Assembly (NCBI RefSeq): GCF_018831695.1
Contig: NC_056704.1
Coordinates: forward strand, 6,407,345 to 6,471,344
Length of the DNA: 64,000 nucleotides
Direction of reading: 5' to 3'
Source: Puntigrus tetrazona
Lineage: Eukaryota > Chordata > Actinopteri > Cypriniformes > Cyprinidae
Shown: positions 40,645-53,030 of the stretch, piece by piece
How positions within the stretch are numbered: position 1 is the first letter of the stretch
How the letters are laid out: each line of letters begins with the position of its first letter
Notes under the pieces: model-generated
What the model saw: the letters and a program-made list of their open reading frames with translations, nothing else
Database searches by the model: none
Told to the model about the DNA's origin: nothing
Made by a program: the position numbers and the translations under genes

Positions 40645-41306
40645 AGTAATGATGAGGCGCTGATGATGTCTGATCTATTGCGTTACACAACAATAAATCT
40701 ACTACTAACAATAATTCAATTCCTCTGGTAAGACAAATGCGTATTCCAGTTCAATAATGAAACTTCAGCCTGCAAACCGATGCAGTATTAATAACTTTTT
40801 CTCACATTACAGTTTACTCTCCATTTACAAAGGTACACACAACTACAAAAAAAATCATGTACTTAATACGTAATGATTTAGCAGATTATTATACATTGTT
40901 TGCATTACCACTTTGTTTTTATCGTCTCTAAATTTATAAAGCAATTAATTAGATAACATGCACACTCTTAAGAATCTTTTTTTTTTCCTCAAGTACTTAC
41001 CAATTTCTGCTTGCGTAAAAACGTTCTTAAAAATCGTATCAAAAATCTTACACACATGAATTATATTTCAATAAATAATACGCCGAATCCGTAGAGTTCG
41101 GACATACAAGGTCTTAACTGACGCAAGTGGATTTTTGTTTTCGTTAAAAAAAATTCTAAACTCGAAATTTGAACTTGGAAGAAAAAAAAAAAAAAAAAAA
41201 AAAGTTAAAATATTTCGTCGAGCTTTTATGCAGAAGCAAACGCGAAATATATACGGCAGCAATATGTATGGATAGATAAAGCATAGTACTTGTATTAAGT
41301 CATTGT

Positions 41307-42478
41307 TTTATTTTATAGAAACAGATTTAAAAGCACGACGTGAAGGGGCTAAAGAAGTGTCCGCAGCTGTGAAGTGTAAATGAGATTGTTGTGTTGTAAG
41401 GAGTGTCTTACACTGTTTACTCGTATAAACTCGTTTGATTTACATCCGCGTCTCGAGCTTTCCCGACAGGCGCCGTGTGGACCGAATAAGCGCGTTCCTT
41501 CTCTTCCGGTGACGAGCAGCCTGACCCTGAATCTATTCATCCTGTCAAATCATTTCACATCATCTCTAAGAACACGGCGGGAACTGCGCGGAACGGACGC
41601 ATGCCGTAAAACAGTACGATTATTAGTAATAATAGCCTAATAAGAGTAGTAGTAACGACAATAATAATAATCATCATCAGACCTATTATTTTTGTTGTTA
41701 TTGTTAAACGCCGTTTCGACGATACAGGACAAAATAGACGAACGTTGTAGAAAAAAAAGTTTAAAAAGTCAAACACGGCTGTATTTGAGATTTTGCAGGA
41801 AGATACTGTTGTTGTCCTCCGCGCGCGCTTAAGTGAACGAAGTGAGGCGTTTCGGGGAAATAAAGACAAATTTCTTTACAATTGTTTATGGTCCAGCTTT
41901 AATCCACACAATATTCTGAAGTCAGTAAACTCATGAAACGTTAGCAAGTTTTTTTTTTTCTTCCTCACAATATTAAATAAATTAGCAGCGTGCCCGTGAC
42001 GTCTTGAAAGGTTACAGAAATAAAGTGGAAGAAATAATGCAAGAAAACAAACAAACAAACGAAAAAAACCTAAATAAAATTAAGACTATTTACCATTAAA
42101 AAAATAAAGAGCACGTATTTAACAGTTGGTGTTAATTTCGCTATTAATTGAATTACATCGCGTTCTTCAGCAGAGACCAGAAGTGCTCCTTTTAGGATAA
42201 TATTAATCTCCGCCAAAAACACAAGAACCGGACAGTCACACGAAACTAAACAGAAATACACTGTGGGGTTTCCTCAACTAAAAGTCGTTCGTGGTTTGGT
42301 CCGAAGTAGGGGATAAAACTGCACTTTCTTCCAGAATGAGGTCTTAGTCTGAACTTTTCGTTTGAGTCGAGTCTGTTGCTTCTTTTTCCTCGTTTGAACT
42401 ATATATATATATNGGTTTTAGCCTTGTTTAGCCTTCGCTGATCTGTCTCTTAGTCCTCCAGTATCTAACCCCAGCCTA
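41307..42478 (-). other. gbx2: gbx2 3' UTR (inferred)
   Basis: Downstream of the gbx2 stop, the first AATAAA on the - strand that I can find is at 41307-41312 (TTTATT on +), giving a UTR near 1.17 kb. The sequence is AT-rich with a (TA)n ending in an N at 42413. Several other reading frames here are not gene-like. The extent is inferred. Confidence 0.4.
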
Positions 42479-42996
42479 TCAAGGTCTGGCCTGTTCTAAC
42501 TGTTGGTGTTGGCTGCGTATCGCAAACCGACTGACATGCACCGGAATGGGAACCACAATTTTGGGGTTTCTGGAGGGCTCTCCGGTTTTGGAGTTCACGT
42601 TGCCCGCTTTGACCCGTTTCCACTTGGCCCTTCGATTCTGAAACCAGATCTTGACCTGCACCTCGCTGAGCTTTAAGGCATGGGCGATCTGTGAGCGTTC
42701 TGTGAGGGATAGATATTTCTTACAGTGAAACTCCTTCTCCAGTTCTAAGAGCTGCTCGCTCGTAAAAGCGGTTCTCCTTCTCCGGTTTTTCCCGGTGGAC
42801 GTGGTGTTCCCGGCCCCGTTCCCGCCGTGGATGCCATCGTCCATTCCTCCGCCGGCGTCTCCGTCTTCTTTCTGACACATGGCGTTCCCGGGCCCGTTAT
42901 CGTCGGAGCTGTAATCTAAATCACTGTCCATGGAGAAGCTCTCGTCTTTCCTGTGGCACTCGTCCTCCTTCGCGTCGTCTTTGTTGTGACCTCGCG
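42479..42996 (-). CDS. gbx2: gbx2 exon 2 with homeobox
   Basis: The acceptor is CCATAG at 42997-43002. The exon encodes RGHNKDDAKEDECHRKDESF, the acidic region, then the homeodomain NRRRRTAFTSEQLLELEKEF through KIWFQNRRAKWKRVK, and the conserved tail ending LEQARP. Stop is at 42479-42481. Homeodomain positions F8, W48, F49 and N51 are all present, and Gln50 is the Antennapedia-type specificity residue. Confidence 0.97.
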
Positions 42997-44502
42997 CTAT
43001 GGGGATGAAATAAAAAGCATATTTAATTTGTGAACCGCCTAAGGCTGGGAGTCGTGTTTATTGCTTCCGTGTAGTGCGGTTGGGAAAACGAGCTGTGTCT
43101 TCATGAGAATATTATCTCGCGACACGTTCTTCCTGTTTATTGCGGCCACTTTTACGCGCAATTACGCACGGTGATGGATCCCTTAGGAAGGCTGTTTGTA
43201 CACCTCGAAACAAGACTCTGAAACCGGGTCAAAAGTCGTCTCTTTAGATGATTTGCCTTTGCATCTTATTTATATTTTTTTTCTGAAAATATCACGTATT
43301 TAAAAAAACTATCCGATAGCGAATGCGCATTTTCTTTACGTCTCGGTCACAGGCTACACTTTATTCTGAATACATAGAAATGATNCTTAAAAGTCGTCTC
43401 TTTAGATGATTTGCCTTTGCATCTTATTTATATTTTTTTCTGAAAATATCACGTATTTAAAAAAACTATCCGATAGCTAATGCGCATTTTCTTTACGTCT
43501 CGGTCACAGGCTACACTTTATTCTGAATACATAGAAATGATCCAGGCCACGGTGAATTTTGCTTACAGTTTTATGGACATTTAAACACCGCTGGTCCTCC
43601 GATCCTTCAATTAAAACGAGCTAATTTAGTCATTGATGGCTGCTTGGCCTCGGGCGCCATTCCCCGAAAACTTGATTATTCACGTGCGTTGCGCTAAAAT
43701 TCTTTAAGCCACAATCTTTTACATAATTATTTCTGTCCCTCATCGGTGCGACTGGGTAAATTGAATTTAAATGACAAAATTAATTTCAGCGTAAAGCATG
43801 CCGGTTAATCATACCAAGACTAGCCTGCACGATTTGTTTCTAGAAAGCAAAATAAAACACGTGACACGTTAAAACGTAGATTAATAAATAATTGCAATAA
43901 TCGATATTTTAACACTTAATTAAAAAAAAAATAATAATAACCGGATACGTATTTATTAGCCTTTATGTTTTTAAATGCGTTTCGGTCTCACCTGTGGAGG
44001 TGTGCACGGACTGCGAGTCGTGAAATGAAGGAAGGGTCGCCGATTCTTTCGTTGGGAACGTTTTCCCATCCTCTCCGTCCAAACGGATATCCTGAGATTT
44101 ATCGAACATGGCATGAATGGACTGAGAGCCGAGCTTCCTCGCCGCGTCCTGGTGCTGCTGGGATGGCGACGTGGAGAAGCCGCCGGGTAAGGTGGCCATC
44201 AGCGTGGATGTGAGCGCCATGCCCTGCGCCAGGCTGGAGCAGAAGCCGCTGGGCAAGCCCGGGATCGGGTGGTGCGGGTGGGTCGCGGGGAGACCGCTCT
44301 GCGGGAGAGCTGGAGGAGGTGGCGGAGGAGGCGGAGGCAGCACCACCGACCGATAGGGCATGAACATGGGATAGCCCGTGTACACGAAATGTCCCGGACT
44401 GGGCTGCGGTGGACCTCCGATGAGCGAGTCAATGCTGAATGCGGTGGTGCTTCCCACCGGACGCTGCATCATCATGAACGGGGAACTGAAAGCTGCACTC
44501 AT
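42479..44502 (-). CDS. gbx2: gbx2, gastrulation brain homeobox 2
   Basis: A homeodomain transcription factor that in vertebrates positions the midbrain-hindbrain boundary by mutual repression with Otx2, and patterns anterior hindbrain and neural crest. The two exons join in phase to 342 codons. Features: N-terminal MSAAFSSPFMMMQRPVGSTT, the FSIDSLIGG engrailed-homology-like (Groucho-binding) motif at about residues 22-30, and a polyproline run near residues 55-65. An acidic DSDLDYSSDDN segment follows the start of exon 2, and the homeodomain is at about 241-300. The N-terminal half and the tail PKIVVPIPVHVSRFAIRSQH match GBX2 rather than GBX1. The gene is complete, with no frame break. Confidence 0.96.
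42997..43991 (-). other. gbx2: gbx2 intron
   Basis: The 995-bp intron includes an unmerged duplicate (43231-43541), so its true length is probably about 840 bp. The remaining sequence is AT-rich near exon 1 and contains gagctaatttagtcattgat and caattaaaacgagc, possibly conserved. No exon is seen. Confidence 0.7.
43231..43541. repeat. ~153-bp tandem duplicate around one N in the gbx2 intron
   Basis: 43231-43383 and 43388-43541 share aaaagtcgtctctttagatg through tgaatacatagaaatgat. Differences are one T in a homopolymer and one substitution (gcgaatgcg versus gctaatgcg). The N at 43384 marks the join. Confidence 0.88.
43992..44502 (-). CDS. gbx2: gbx2 exon 1
   Basis: The start ATG is at 44500-44502, and the N-terminus matches known GBX2 proteins. 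The exon is 511 nt, ending ACA G|GTGAGAC at 43991. It encodes the FSIDSLIGG motif, PPQPSPGHFVYTGYPMFMPY, the polyproline stretch and GFCSSLAQGMALTSTLMATL. GC content is high, consistent with a CpG-rich promoter-proximal exon. Confidence 0.96.
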
Positions 44503-45010
44503 ATGATCTTATATAGACAGTTTGTGAAGTCCTGAAGTCTGCGGGAGTCTCCCCGTGCTTCTCAGATGAGAATGTCACCGCTGCACGGTGTCATACACTG
44601 ACACTGATAAATAATCCCGTGAACGACCGGCGCATCTGTTTCGACTTAGCTCAGAGGCAAACCGTGTTTTTCGTTAAAGGAGCGGAGACGCACACACCGG
44701 ACGCAAATCCCCTTGCCGAGAAATCTCTGGTCGAGCATCTCAGATGAGCTTTACCGTCCTCCTTTGAGTTATTTCAGCGTCCTTGTCCCTTCTGCTTGGC
44801 CGCGTTTCATTTCGACTCGACGGAAGTCGCAATAAATCGCTCCCCGCAGCATCAGCTGTGATCGTCTACTGAAGTGCGAGTTTGAATTACGCTCCTTCGG
44901 TTTAAGCGTCTCCACCGCGCGCTCCGGCCACGCCCACCGCGGCTCCGCGCCTGCTATTGGCCAGCTTTCGTGTGGACCCGTCCTGACGCTCCGGAGCCGC
45001 GAGCGCCGCG
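44503..45010 (-). promoter_or_regulatory. gbx2: gbx2 5' UTR and promoter region
   Basis: Immediately upstream of the gbx2 start the sequence is GC- and CpG-rich. On the - strand there is a CCAAT box (CCAAT at 44955-44959) next to a KLF/SP-type box GGTGGGCGTGG (44928-44938), about 430-455 nt before the ATG. The arrangement suits a TATA-less CpG promoter, with transcription starting roughly 350-420 nt upstream of the ATG. The transcription start itself cannot be placed by sequence. Confidence 0.5.
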
Positions 45011-45518
45011 CCGCCGTCTCTTAAATGAGAACGTCACCAACACGGTCTCACGTTCAAAAACAGTCAAAACAAGATCCGCGCGAGATGTGATCTGATGTCT
45101 ATTTTGGCACCGCAATTGCATTTGTTTGCCTAGATTCCACTTAATGAAAAGTACCCTTCGGCCAGCGTTTGCACGCACTGGGTGATGTCAATCTGTAAAT
45201 AAATAAAAGAAAAAGCACACAAACCGATAAATGTCAGCTTCAAATAGGATTAATAAAGCATTCAAATGGTAAAACCTTACATATTTGTAATTTTAGTTAA
45301 CAAACAGCCTATACTCAACTTTCTCAAAGCTATTATATATGAATGTTTTCAACATCCTTTGATAGGAATAGCATCCTTTCTGACACACAGATGACACTGG
45401 CATTGGCCTGCTCATAATGACATGATCCTGTGCCCTTTATAGCAGTCAGTCATCACAAGATGTCCTTTCATACAATACCCCCCATTCACACACACANNNN
45501 NNNNNNNNNNNNNNNNNN

Positions 45519-45557
<39 letters not shown>

Positions 45558-47260
45558 TATTTCTCACATACGTAAACGTATTAAACATATTTCAAAGCGA
45601 TTCCATCTGCGCTCCATGAAGCCAAAGCGTAACCCGAGACTGAAAGCATGAAGTATAACTCTGATGTTACAGCATAATGCAACGCATAAATAGGCAAGCT
45701 AGCTAAAACCACGAGTAAACATAATAATAATGAAATTGTCAATGTTTTTTTTTTTTTTGAGGGGGATTAAAGCATGAATTATTCAGCGGGATTGCTGATC
45801 AATAAATGTGTCTCCGTGTTTGTAAAGTCTTTGGTCATGTGCGCATCATTTGTCCCACATAATTAAAAGGAATGCGTCCGTTTTCTGTGTTCACGGAGGT
45901 GATTAGTCCTAATCTTTGGGGACCTTCCTTCCCCTCGTGCACCCTAAAAACCTTGACCCCTCACCCCCACCCCTGCCTCCGCGACAAATCAAGGGCGATC
46001 CCCTCACCCCCTCCCCAGGGTCACAAGGACACGGTCTCATTAAAGGCAGGCTGATACTCAACTGCGATGCAGACATTAAATAGCAGTATTTTTCAATTAA
46101 CGCTGACAAATTCAATCAAAATTCCATAGATTAGGATGAAATGAGGCATGGGTCATTTACAAGGGGATTTAATTGCACCACCATTAGACAAATAGTACAG
46201 CAGTCACCGTTCCGTTATCAATCATGTGAAGGCATCGATAGTACAGGGAGAGGATGGGGGATGGGGGGCGCTTTCTGATACCGGCACCGCAGAGCAGCTA
46301 ATAAATACCCTCTTTTGTACTTATAAATTATCTAGTTTAATTAACAACATGGATTATGATTGGAATATGATTTAATTAAACCTTTCCTGCATGGTGGAGT
46401 GCAGAATCATCCATTATGTAGAAGCGAGGGGGAGCGTTGCACCGTGGGCTAAATTAAGAAGGCCCAGAAACACAGACGGGCCCTGAAGAGCTTCCGAACG
46501 GGACAGTAACTGCAACCGCGCGGCGACGGGACGCGGAGAAAAAGGCCGATATGCATGCTTTTAATTGTGCGGCTGACTGATGGAGGACTGGAGAAAACGC
46601 CCCGCATCTAAGAAAGGTTTACTCAGTGGGCAAACCAATTAAAGACCTCTTATTGCTACTCAGTGCAGTTTTGCAGGGGAAATGGATTTTGAAATGTTGC
46701 CTGCAGCGTTTGACCATTCAACATTATTTAGCTACTGTGTCTCAGGCTCAACCTTTTCATCAAGATCCAAATGTCAGCTATAATTTATTCGGCACAGTTC
46801 GCCTCTCCCAATGAAAACACGAGTCGCTGTTTCCCTCTCTCTGATCCGGTCGCATTAGGAAAGGGCATAGGCTCCAACACTTTCGTATATATATATATAT
46901 GTTTAATTTGCTCTCAAATTGTTTTGGTCACAGACAAACGGGCCATTAAAAGCCTGACCTTCGATTTCAAATTATGAGATCTATTTGAAATCGATTGATT
47001 AACCTTTAACTGATCCCTTGATGATAGGAGATCAGGCCCATTCAAGGGCTGGCCATGCGTGACTTCTCCCCGAGGCTCAGGCTGAGCACAAAAGATTGAT
47101 CTATCTCAGTCAACCGGTCCTCGGGGCTCAACGGTATTGCCGGTCGATAACTACTGAGTTTAGGGCCGCTCTACGTTCCATACGCTCGCAGGAAAACTTG
47201 AGCCACTCGCTGATGAGTGGGCTGCAAGGCTAAAAGCCCCCTTAAGGAAGTTAAGAAGTA
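45011..47260. other. gbx2 upstream region
   Basis: 45190-45830 holds AT-rich sequence and a (CA)n with a 22-N gap (45497-45518). 45840-46620 and 46830-47250 are repeat-poor with TAAT cores, and are candidate regulatory DNA for gbx2. A short (TA)n lies at 46885-46900. No gene is seen. Confidence 0.5.
46080..46480. promoter_or_regulatory. candidate conserved gbx2 upstream block
   Basis: Complex, repeat-free sequence with tcaattaacgctgac, ggatttaattgcacc, accattagacaaatag, ttatcaatcatgtg, tctagtttaattaac and tgatttaattaaacc. It is 1.6-2 kb upstream of the gbx2 ATG on its promoter side. Conservation needs an alignment. Confidence 0.4.
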
Positions 47261-50200
47261 AATGTTCAAAGAAAAATCGATTTATTGAACACTGATGGAG
47301 AAAAAAGACACAGCGCGTTTGCTTAGTACGTTGTATGTAACGTGCTTAATTTAGCGTTCGTTTAAACAATTTGAACTTTAGCTTTCAGCACAAGTACAGT
47401 GCAACAGAGCTGCTTTAATGAATATCGTGAGCACACTCTACACATCATTCACATCAAATCCAGTCCTTCCCAATTACACAAACAATTAGTTACACTACAG
47501 GTATTTCGCATCTGCTTCTTCTGTGAACAGCTTTTTAGTGGCATTTTTTCGGTCAGAGCTCGTCTTTTTGTTTCCAACTCTGTACTTCCAGGTTCTAAAA
47601 GCAGCCGTACTGATTTCACTAAAACGGAAATGAAGATAATCATGAAAGTGCAAACAGACAAACAGGCATAAGCAGCAGAAATACTCATATCAGAAATTCT
47701 ATTATTTTAAATAATATGCTCGAGTGCATAATTAATGTAACGTATTTGGACACTTAGCTGCATATTATCTGACATATTAAATGCAAATGTATTATAGTTA
47801 AAACTGCAATTAATGCATTTAATTGTACTTGTACATGGGCCAAAAATATCGTTATTAGTCATATGTTTTTTAAAATGTAATTGATGCACTGATGGTCATT
47901 TATGGTCAAATAAAATATACCTTGATGTCTTTTCTATTAAAAGCGTGTTGAGAAACAGTCGTGAAAGTGTACATCCTTTAAACACACTTAAGTAACCCTT
48001 CACGTCATTTATATTAAAATCGATATTATATTATCTGTTTTTTTACAAGGCTCAGAAAGTGCTGTGATGTATATGTTGCAATTTTGTGTTTTTGGGCGAC
48101 AAAGTATTTTTTTAAATAATTCATTTTTAATCCTTGTACCATTTTATCAAACTTGCCTTGACATTGTTTCATATCGTTCTACATCAATCAAAAATAAAAT
48201 ATTCCAAAAGCAATATTCCAAGCATTGGCAGGCCGGTCTGAATGGAGTGAAGGCAGGTCAGTGTCACGACTACGCTAAGCATGCGCTTTACATCGCTTCA
48301 GACTGCCGCTTGATTTTACATTTATATCTGAAGGTATACTCGGTAAATAGACGCAAAGCTCAACACAGCATACCTACAATAAAGTGCGATTTAAACCATT
48401 ATTCCAATTTTAATACGACTCACATTAAAGGGATCACACCACGACACAAGTGCATGGTCCAATTCATCTTGCTTTATTAAAGCGAGGAAATGAGGTGAGG
48501 CATCAGTGCTTTGCACCCCCAGGGCACGTTCAAGACAGATGAACAACAGGGGCAAGCACAATGATAGCACAGGATTAGCACCCCACACACACTGGAGCGC
48601 ACCGCAGCAGAGAATGGCTTTACAAATCCTCAAAAGCAACATTCTGATACTGTCACCATCATTCAGCCAAAAGCACCTCACACATGCAGTCTTGTACCGC
48701 TCAAGGAAATCAATACTGCGACTAAGTGCGTCTATAAAAGACCGCCGTAAACATGCCAGCTCATTCAGCCCAGTCACTGAACGTATTGACAGCATGCTGC
48801 CTCATGTTTTAGCACTTTTTTTTGTATTTTAGCCAACTTTTTTTGCGCAAAGAAAGTTGTAAAACCATACCATTATAAGTTGCTGTGTGCTCATGTTAAT
48901 CAATGATTCACACAATGTTTCATTTTTCTTTTAAAGAAAGCAGATGAGGAGGGTTGAATCCCTTTCCGGTGTACTTGATTTGCCACAGTGCTTCTTTAAA
49001 CACACTACCCACACATTCGCTGTCGTATTTCGAGTCATTGTTTTATGCATTTCGTTTTTATTATTGCCCAACTGCATTCGCTACTGATGTCTTTTTTGAG
49101 TTAATAAGCTTAAAATGAAAAGAAAGAATAGGATAATAATGGAAAACTACATAACAAAAAAGTAAACGTGTCCACAATAAATTAATTTTCGAAAGGGACA
49201 TTGTACACGCCTCCACTTTGTGAATGAATAAACTGTGTTTTTAACCGGATAATTATAAGAAGATTATTTCAAATGCATACTTTTTGCATACTACAGATTA
49301 CTGAATAATAATGTGTTACAACACTTCTCCCTAACTATAGTACAGTACAGAGAAAGACTGTTTCAATGAGTCAGACTGATCCACAGCGCCGCCTGCAGGT
49401 CATGAGAAAAATACAGTAACCTAAACCATGTTCAACGCGTCCAGGTAAAATATGTAGAAAATATGTTTATAAACTAAAGTTATAGAGTCACATAAACTAA
49501 TACAGCAATATAAACTCTCACATGAACACAATTTCTACATGTTAAAGATAGAATTAGATTAAGAACAGAAACGAGAACTTTCCTCCATTGTCGTGCCCCT
49601 ACCATCAACTCCGCTTAAAACTAGCAGACGTCAATCACGAGCAACTTTTAAACGCTCATGAAAGAGAAATCCAGATGTGCCTTAATTACAGTCATTTCAA
49701 AAGCATCAGCAGGCCTTCGCTCTCCGCAAGACCTCTCAGAACCAGACGCCCCGCTCCACGACTAGACATCAAATTCTCCCTTTAACAAGCTGAATTGAAG
49801 CCATTCTGGCTGAAGACATGCACGGGATCAGCTGCCCAGACGGTCAACATTCAGCGTGTTGAAATTAGGTTTCCCGAGAGTTCAACCTCAAACGGCTCTC
49901 CGACACGTCCCGAAGGACATTCGTTACGTACAATACGCGTAACAGCCCCCGTAAATGATTGTCCAAATAAACAAGTAAATAAATAACCGAAGCTGTTACG
50001 TTAAAACAGACACAGTTGAGTTAAAGAGCAGTCAGTTTGTCTTGTTATTGCTTGGCTAGACAAGACGTGAAGTGTTCATGCGCTCCTTGACTCGTGAAAA
50101 GCACGGCACTCATTATAACTTATCTGTACAATGTTCTTCCAGGTCTGCGTGAAATATGAACTTTAAAAGCCTCAGATGTCGAAACGAAAGTCAACGCACT

Positions 50201-53030
50201 CTTTTAAAACGTTAAAAATTGTTTTTGAATAACGGTTGCTTCGTGGTGCGGTTTTTGGCGACTCTGAGAAAGCGCTTTGATGGATTTCAGAGCAACCTTA
50301 GTGCCACATCTTCAGAGGTAGGAAGAACGAAGAACTGCAGGCGACCTACGAATCCACCTTTATTCATCAGAGGAAATAGATCAGTTTTCTCCCAAATGAA
50401 ATAGACAACAAGATTCAGACTACGACAAAGAGAGAGACGAAGTCAGCTGTTGAGTTAACCCTGTGCAGACATCTGTTTGATATAGTGTGAAGCGCCTTCA
50501 AAGATGGTGGATCCAGCATCATTACGAGGAGAGGGCCACGGTTAGCTCAGACCTCCAGAGCTTTTAATGAGTCTTTCTTTGCTAATTAATTCTGACTATA
50601 GCACCCAAACCTCTAGCCGCTAAAACAGTCCTCCTGAACACGTAGTGACCCACACACACACAAAGCTATTTGTTTCTTGTAGGTTTTCAAGGGTTATGAC
50701 ACTTTTTCTGCGGCCAAATCTTTTTATTTAGTCAAAAATACACTCAAAATTCAGTTCATACATAATGATCGTGTTTTTAAATTCATTTAGATTTTTTCTT
50801 TTCATGAAATACAGTGCTAGAACTAAGATCACAATAAAGAAAAATACTTACTAAAAATATCATTTTTATGAGCCGGTTAATCTTTTAATTATAATAGATC
50901 GGTCAAAAAAAAAAACTTCCTTCAGTATCTGATAATCCTTGTCTGTCATGAAAAGTCATGAAAGGTCAGCAACATACAGAAACAAGAACTGAGATAAGAC
51001 CTCCGCAGATTCTCATGTCTGAATCTTAAAGTACACATCATTTTTCATGACAAAGCAATTTTTTTTACCAAGAAAAATATTTTATATAGGCTATTTTAAA
51101 ATAACGTTTTTAATATGATAAACGGATAATTCACTTAATACCTGAAATTCTTAATTAAAATGAAGTAATTAAAATTTCATGTTGTTTAAACCTATATGAC
51201 TTTCTGTCTTTTGTGGAAGTGAAACATAAGAAAGAAAGAAAGAAAGAAAGAAAGGAAGAAAATATTTGAAGGTATGTCTCAGTGGTTTTTGTCCATATAA
51301 TGGAAGGCAATGGAAACCAAATCTGTTTTATTCAAAAATATAATTTGTAATAGTGTATATAAAGGTCATAAAGACCTTTAGTAAGAGAAGGGTAAATAAA
51401 ACTGTAATGGCAGAATTTTTCATTTTGGGTAAATAATTTAGTGTTAATGATTATATGAAATGCAATATGAAACTTAGATTAATTATACTATAATTTTTAT
51501 AATTACAGCAATTATATTCAAACGCTATAAGCCTCAGCTTTTTTTTTTTTTTTGCTTTTGTTAAAAAAAAACAGACCGATAAAAAAAGAAAAGAAAAGAC
51601 AAATAGAATTAGAATAGAGAGTCCTAGATTTACAGGGTCAAATAAAGATGGGAGAGATGTGTTTTTCAGCTACTTGGATTGAGTTGGGCAGGTCATTTCA
51701 CGTCGCTTGTGTGATTGTTTTGCCTATTTAAATAGATTGAACATGTTTTTTTATTTGTTGTGGACACGCTCCTGTGGGAAGAACTGTAGAAGTTTGTAAA
51801 TAACGAGCAATTCCATGGGAATCAGCAGAGCTTTCTATAGCCACAGATTCAGTCTGGGTCTGCTAATAAAGACATATTGGCTTCTTTAGCATGTCTGCAC
51901 ATGTAATATAAAGGACATTCTTCCCTCTTGCCCTCGTGCTCTTTAATAATGATTTCATCTGAAAGACCATCTAAATGCTGTAGCTGCTTTATGGAGACAT
52001 GTATCATCCCTTTATCACCTCTTTCTTACTATGGTGAGTTATGCTTTTTTTTTGTGTGTGTATGAACATTTGCTTGGAAACATATGAGAATATGTGTGTA
52101 ACCGTGTGTGTAAGTGCTGGTGTGTGAGTGTTATGGGTTTTTCTAATGTAGCTCTGATGACAAGGAGGTGTGGATTCTGAATGGCTGTGGTTGGCAAGGT
52201 CACTGTGTCAGATTGGGTTCTATAATGTTTCCATGATCTTAATAACAGATCTTCAAGGTTACAGTGCCTTGATCTTGATCACGAGGGAGCTCAGGGGTGG
52301 AATACATTCAGAGCACCAATATGCCACTCAGGTCAGAATTATGCATCTACGTTCCCTATGTTAACTGATGTCCTTGAGGACTGTACTCACAAAAAATATG
52401 GCCCTGCATGGAGGGACCTTAACCTCAGGATAGAGAAAAACAAACGGTGTGTGTACAGGAACGTTGTTGTAAAATTGCATGGGTCTATTTTAAAATCAGG
52501 TGTAATGCAACACCTAATAGTTCCCTGATATTTTATTAATGTAAGATTTGGAAGATTTTTGGATTTATTTGATAAAAAATACAGAAAAAGCTGTAATATT
52601 TAGAATTATTATTGCAATTAATAATTCACGTAAATTAAATGAATAATTAAGTAAAAGCAATGGGCAAGAATTTGAACGCTGCGCAGCAAGCTCATCGGCT
52701 GCTGATGTGATATAAATTTGACCACAGAAATGTGTATTTATCTGATTTTGTTTCGTAATTATGGACAATTGTGTACATTCTTGCTAAATATTACACATAT
52801 AAACAAAAAAAATGTATTAAAAACATGTCGATATAGCTCATCTATAATAATGTGTATTTTGGTCTTCATTTTGAGGGCCTGAAAATGCATTTGAAAAAGG
52901 TGGCAGTTTTTGAAAACTGCACGTGAAACCGTTTTTTAGCACATAGTTGTCATGTAAACATACCCTTAGTCTCTTACGATCTAATGATGTGAGGCTTTGA
53001 CCTGGCAAAAAAAGAAAACGTAGACTTCAG
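47261..53030. other. gene-poor intergenic stretch
   Basis: Mostly AT-rich with no recognisable exon. It contains the MITE at 51120-51445, a poly-T run (51539-51553) and scattered short TG tracts around 52060-52120. 49380-50600 is more balanced but has no feature I can name. Short open frames in the interval have no homology I recognise. Confidence 0.5.
51120..51445. repeat. MITE copy with (AAAG)n insertion
   Basis: The blocks cggataattcacttaa, ttcatgttgtttaaacctat, atgactttctgtcttttgtg, tgtctcagtggtttttgtcc, ataatggaaggcaatgg and gtaatggcagaatttttcat appear in the order of a very common cyprinid element (TTAAAGGAATAGTTCACCC family, from memory). A (GAAA)n microsatellite (51231-51256) has expanded inside it. 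Confidence 0.65.

Larger units (their letters stand above)
37811..41300. other. agap1-gbx2 intergenic region
   Basis: AT-rich sequence with two repeat copies (37880-38040 and 38095-38270) and a 102-N gap (38610-38711). A repeat-poor block follows at 38748-39250. Microsatellites sit at 39422-39443 (GT, ending in an N) and 40613-40641 (GT). A poly-A run is at about 41182-41203. 39450-40310 shows nothing distinctive. No gene is seen. Confidence 0.5.

Noticed and set aside
41555..41869. 104-codon frame on the - strand downstream of gbx2
   Set aside because: It is mostly TTA/AAT-rich low complexity and lies in the inferred gbx2 3' UTR.
44507..44514. TATATAAG on the gbx2 strand as a TATA box
   Set aside because: It is only about 10 nt before the start ATG, so transcription would begin inside the coding sequence.
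43965..44535. Several frames on the + strand and alternate frame opposite gbx2 exon 1
   Set aside because: They are shadows of the GC-rich gbx2 coding exon.
48064..48795. Overlapping open frames of 138 and 134 codons on opposite strands
   Set aside because: No domains, no codon structure, AT-rich context; chance ORFs.
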